From SPDF01 sp963699825 (GTDB lineage: Bacteria > Gemmatimonadota > Gemmatimonadetes > Gemmatimonadales > GWC2-71-9), in the NCBI GenBank assembly GCA_963699825.1, contig CAVOVI010000013.1, positions 384,404-448,403 on the forward strand: a stretch of 64,000 nucleotides of DNA, in the 5' to 3' direction. Every line of letters starts with the position of its first letter. The stretch's first letter is position 1. Positions 63,337-64,000 of this stretch are shown piece after piece. The notes beneath the pieces are model-generated. The model made no database searches and had not been told where the DNA came from. It saw only the letters and a list, made by a program, of their open reading frames with translations. The position numbers and the translations under genes were made by a program.

Positions 63337-64000
63337 ATGAAGCAGAACTGGATGGTTCGTACCCTTGCGCTCACCGCGGCGGTGAGCATCGGCTTCGCGG
63401 CCGAAGCACGAGCCGACTTCGACACCGGTGGGGCGGTTTGCGGCGGACAGCTGTTCTCGACCTGCGCCTCGGTGACGCTGACGAGTGCCGTGGTGGACAA
63501 CAAGTCCGTCATCACGGTCACGATTCAGAACTACGGCACCAACGGGGAGTTGTTCAAGTCGATCGGCCTGATCGGCGTGCCAGCGGGCACCACGATCACG
63601 CTGACCAGCGCCCCGACCGGCTACGGCGCACCCCCGCCGAACGATCTGAGCGGTGGTGGCCTCCCGGGTGATACCTACGGCTCGACGGCCAACAGCCAGG
63701 GCGACATGCTCGCGAACGACGGGTCCACGACCTTCACGTTCGTGTTCACCTTCGACCGCGAACTGACCGCCGGTGAACTCGCCGCCCTCGGCGTCGGCGT
63801 TCACGCCATCAGCGGGCCCAGCGGCTGCTCCACCAAGATGGGTGTTACTGGCGGTGGCGTCGTCGACAACGCCGGCGACTACAGCCAGTGCACTCCGACC
63901 ACGGTGCCGGAGCCGATCACGATGACGCTCCTCGCCACCGGCCTGGCCGGGATGAGCGGCGCGGGCTTCATCCGCCGTCGGAAGAAGAACGAACTGGTCT
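63337..64000 (+). CDS. PEP-CTERM sorting-signal protein (cut by the window edge)
   Basis: 221 codons are visible, with no stop before the edge. A signal peptide (MVRTLALTAAVSIGFAAEARA) leads to a beta-rich, Gly/Thr/Ser-rich domain (VDNKSVITVTIQNYGTNGEL), then the sorting signal: VPEP followed by a hydrophobic stretch (ITMTLLATGLAGMSGAGF) and the basic tail IRRRKKNEL. Such proteins are cut by exosortase at the PEP motif and attached at the surface or in extracellular matrix. The stop must lie just beyond 64000. An exosortase gene is not in the window. Confidence 0.92.
   Translation, partial: MKQNWMVRTLALTAAVSIGFAAEARADFDTGGAVCGGQLFSTCASVTLTSAVVDNKSVITVTIQNYGTNGELFKSIGLIGVPAGTTITLTSAPTGYGAPPPNDLSGGGLPGDTYGSTANSQGDMLANDGSTTFTFVFTFDRELTAGELAALGVGVHAISGPSGCSTKMGVTGGGVVDNAGDYSQCTPTTVPEPITMTLLATGLAGMSGAGFIRRRKKNELV

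Overview
The window is a GC-rich stretch of a diderm bacterial chromosome. It shows an outer membrane (Omp85 and TamB proteins, a PBP1A, lipoprotein signals), a PEP-CTERM surface protein, a PorX-like PglZ response regulator, VanZ-like and DUF4390 proteins, and many GTG starts. Together these suggest Gemmatimonadota, an inference from gene content only. No rRNA, tRNA, integrase, transposase, phage or CRISPR locus was recognised.

Layout. 1-1944 (minus): peptide ABC transporter permease (cut by the window edge) and its binding lipoprotein. 2100-17510 (plus): a tightly packed run with a TamA/TamB envelope pair, a diacylglycerol-kinase-like lipid kinase, a multi-GAF/PAS histidine kinase with a sigma54 activator, a small zinc protein, NlpC/P60, HAD and CYTH proteins, a probable tail-anchored protein and AcpS. 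17565-19682: an FTR1 iron permease fused to cytochrome c, with a Fur-box-like site on its start codon. 19723-19896 (minus): a candidate structured small RNA behind a sigma54-type promoter. 34035 down to 20046 (minus): a 14-kb housekeeping operon (yebC, ruvC, ruvA, zinc ribbon, ruvB, queA, tgt, yajC, def, fmt, thiE, thiS, thiG, rsmB, PASTA protein, rpe, thioredoxin, tsaD, lgt), joined mostly by 1-4 nt overlaps. 34143-44049: a lipoprotein, then a surface-glycan cluster on both strands (CDP-glycerol-type transferase, nucleotidyltransferase, heptosyltransferase-like protein, PorX-like regulator, lipid/glycan exporter, three glycosyltransferases). 44052-53805: patatin-ferredoxin protein, DppC-type permease, PLP enzyme, HerA-like ATPase, TyrS, PBP1A and an amidohydrolase. 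53884-62414: HNH protein, DUF4390 protein, a beta-barrel protein, an NtrX-like regulator and an NtrY-like kinase separated by a divergent VWA lipoprotein gene, and a VanZ-like protein. 62801-64000: a four-TM protein and a PEP-CTERM protein cut by the right edge.

Two features shape the reading. First, about twenty genes, including essential ones (ruvB, tgt, PBP1A), are broken by single-base frameshifts. Wherever the site can be placed to a base it is almost always one extra G or C, so I read them as insertion-biased sequence error and give corrected gene spans. Second, two families of short palindromic repeats occur, mainly between 47 and 60 kb, and some lie inside coding sequence.
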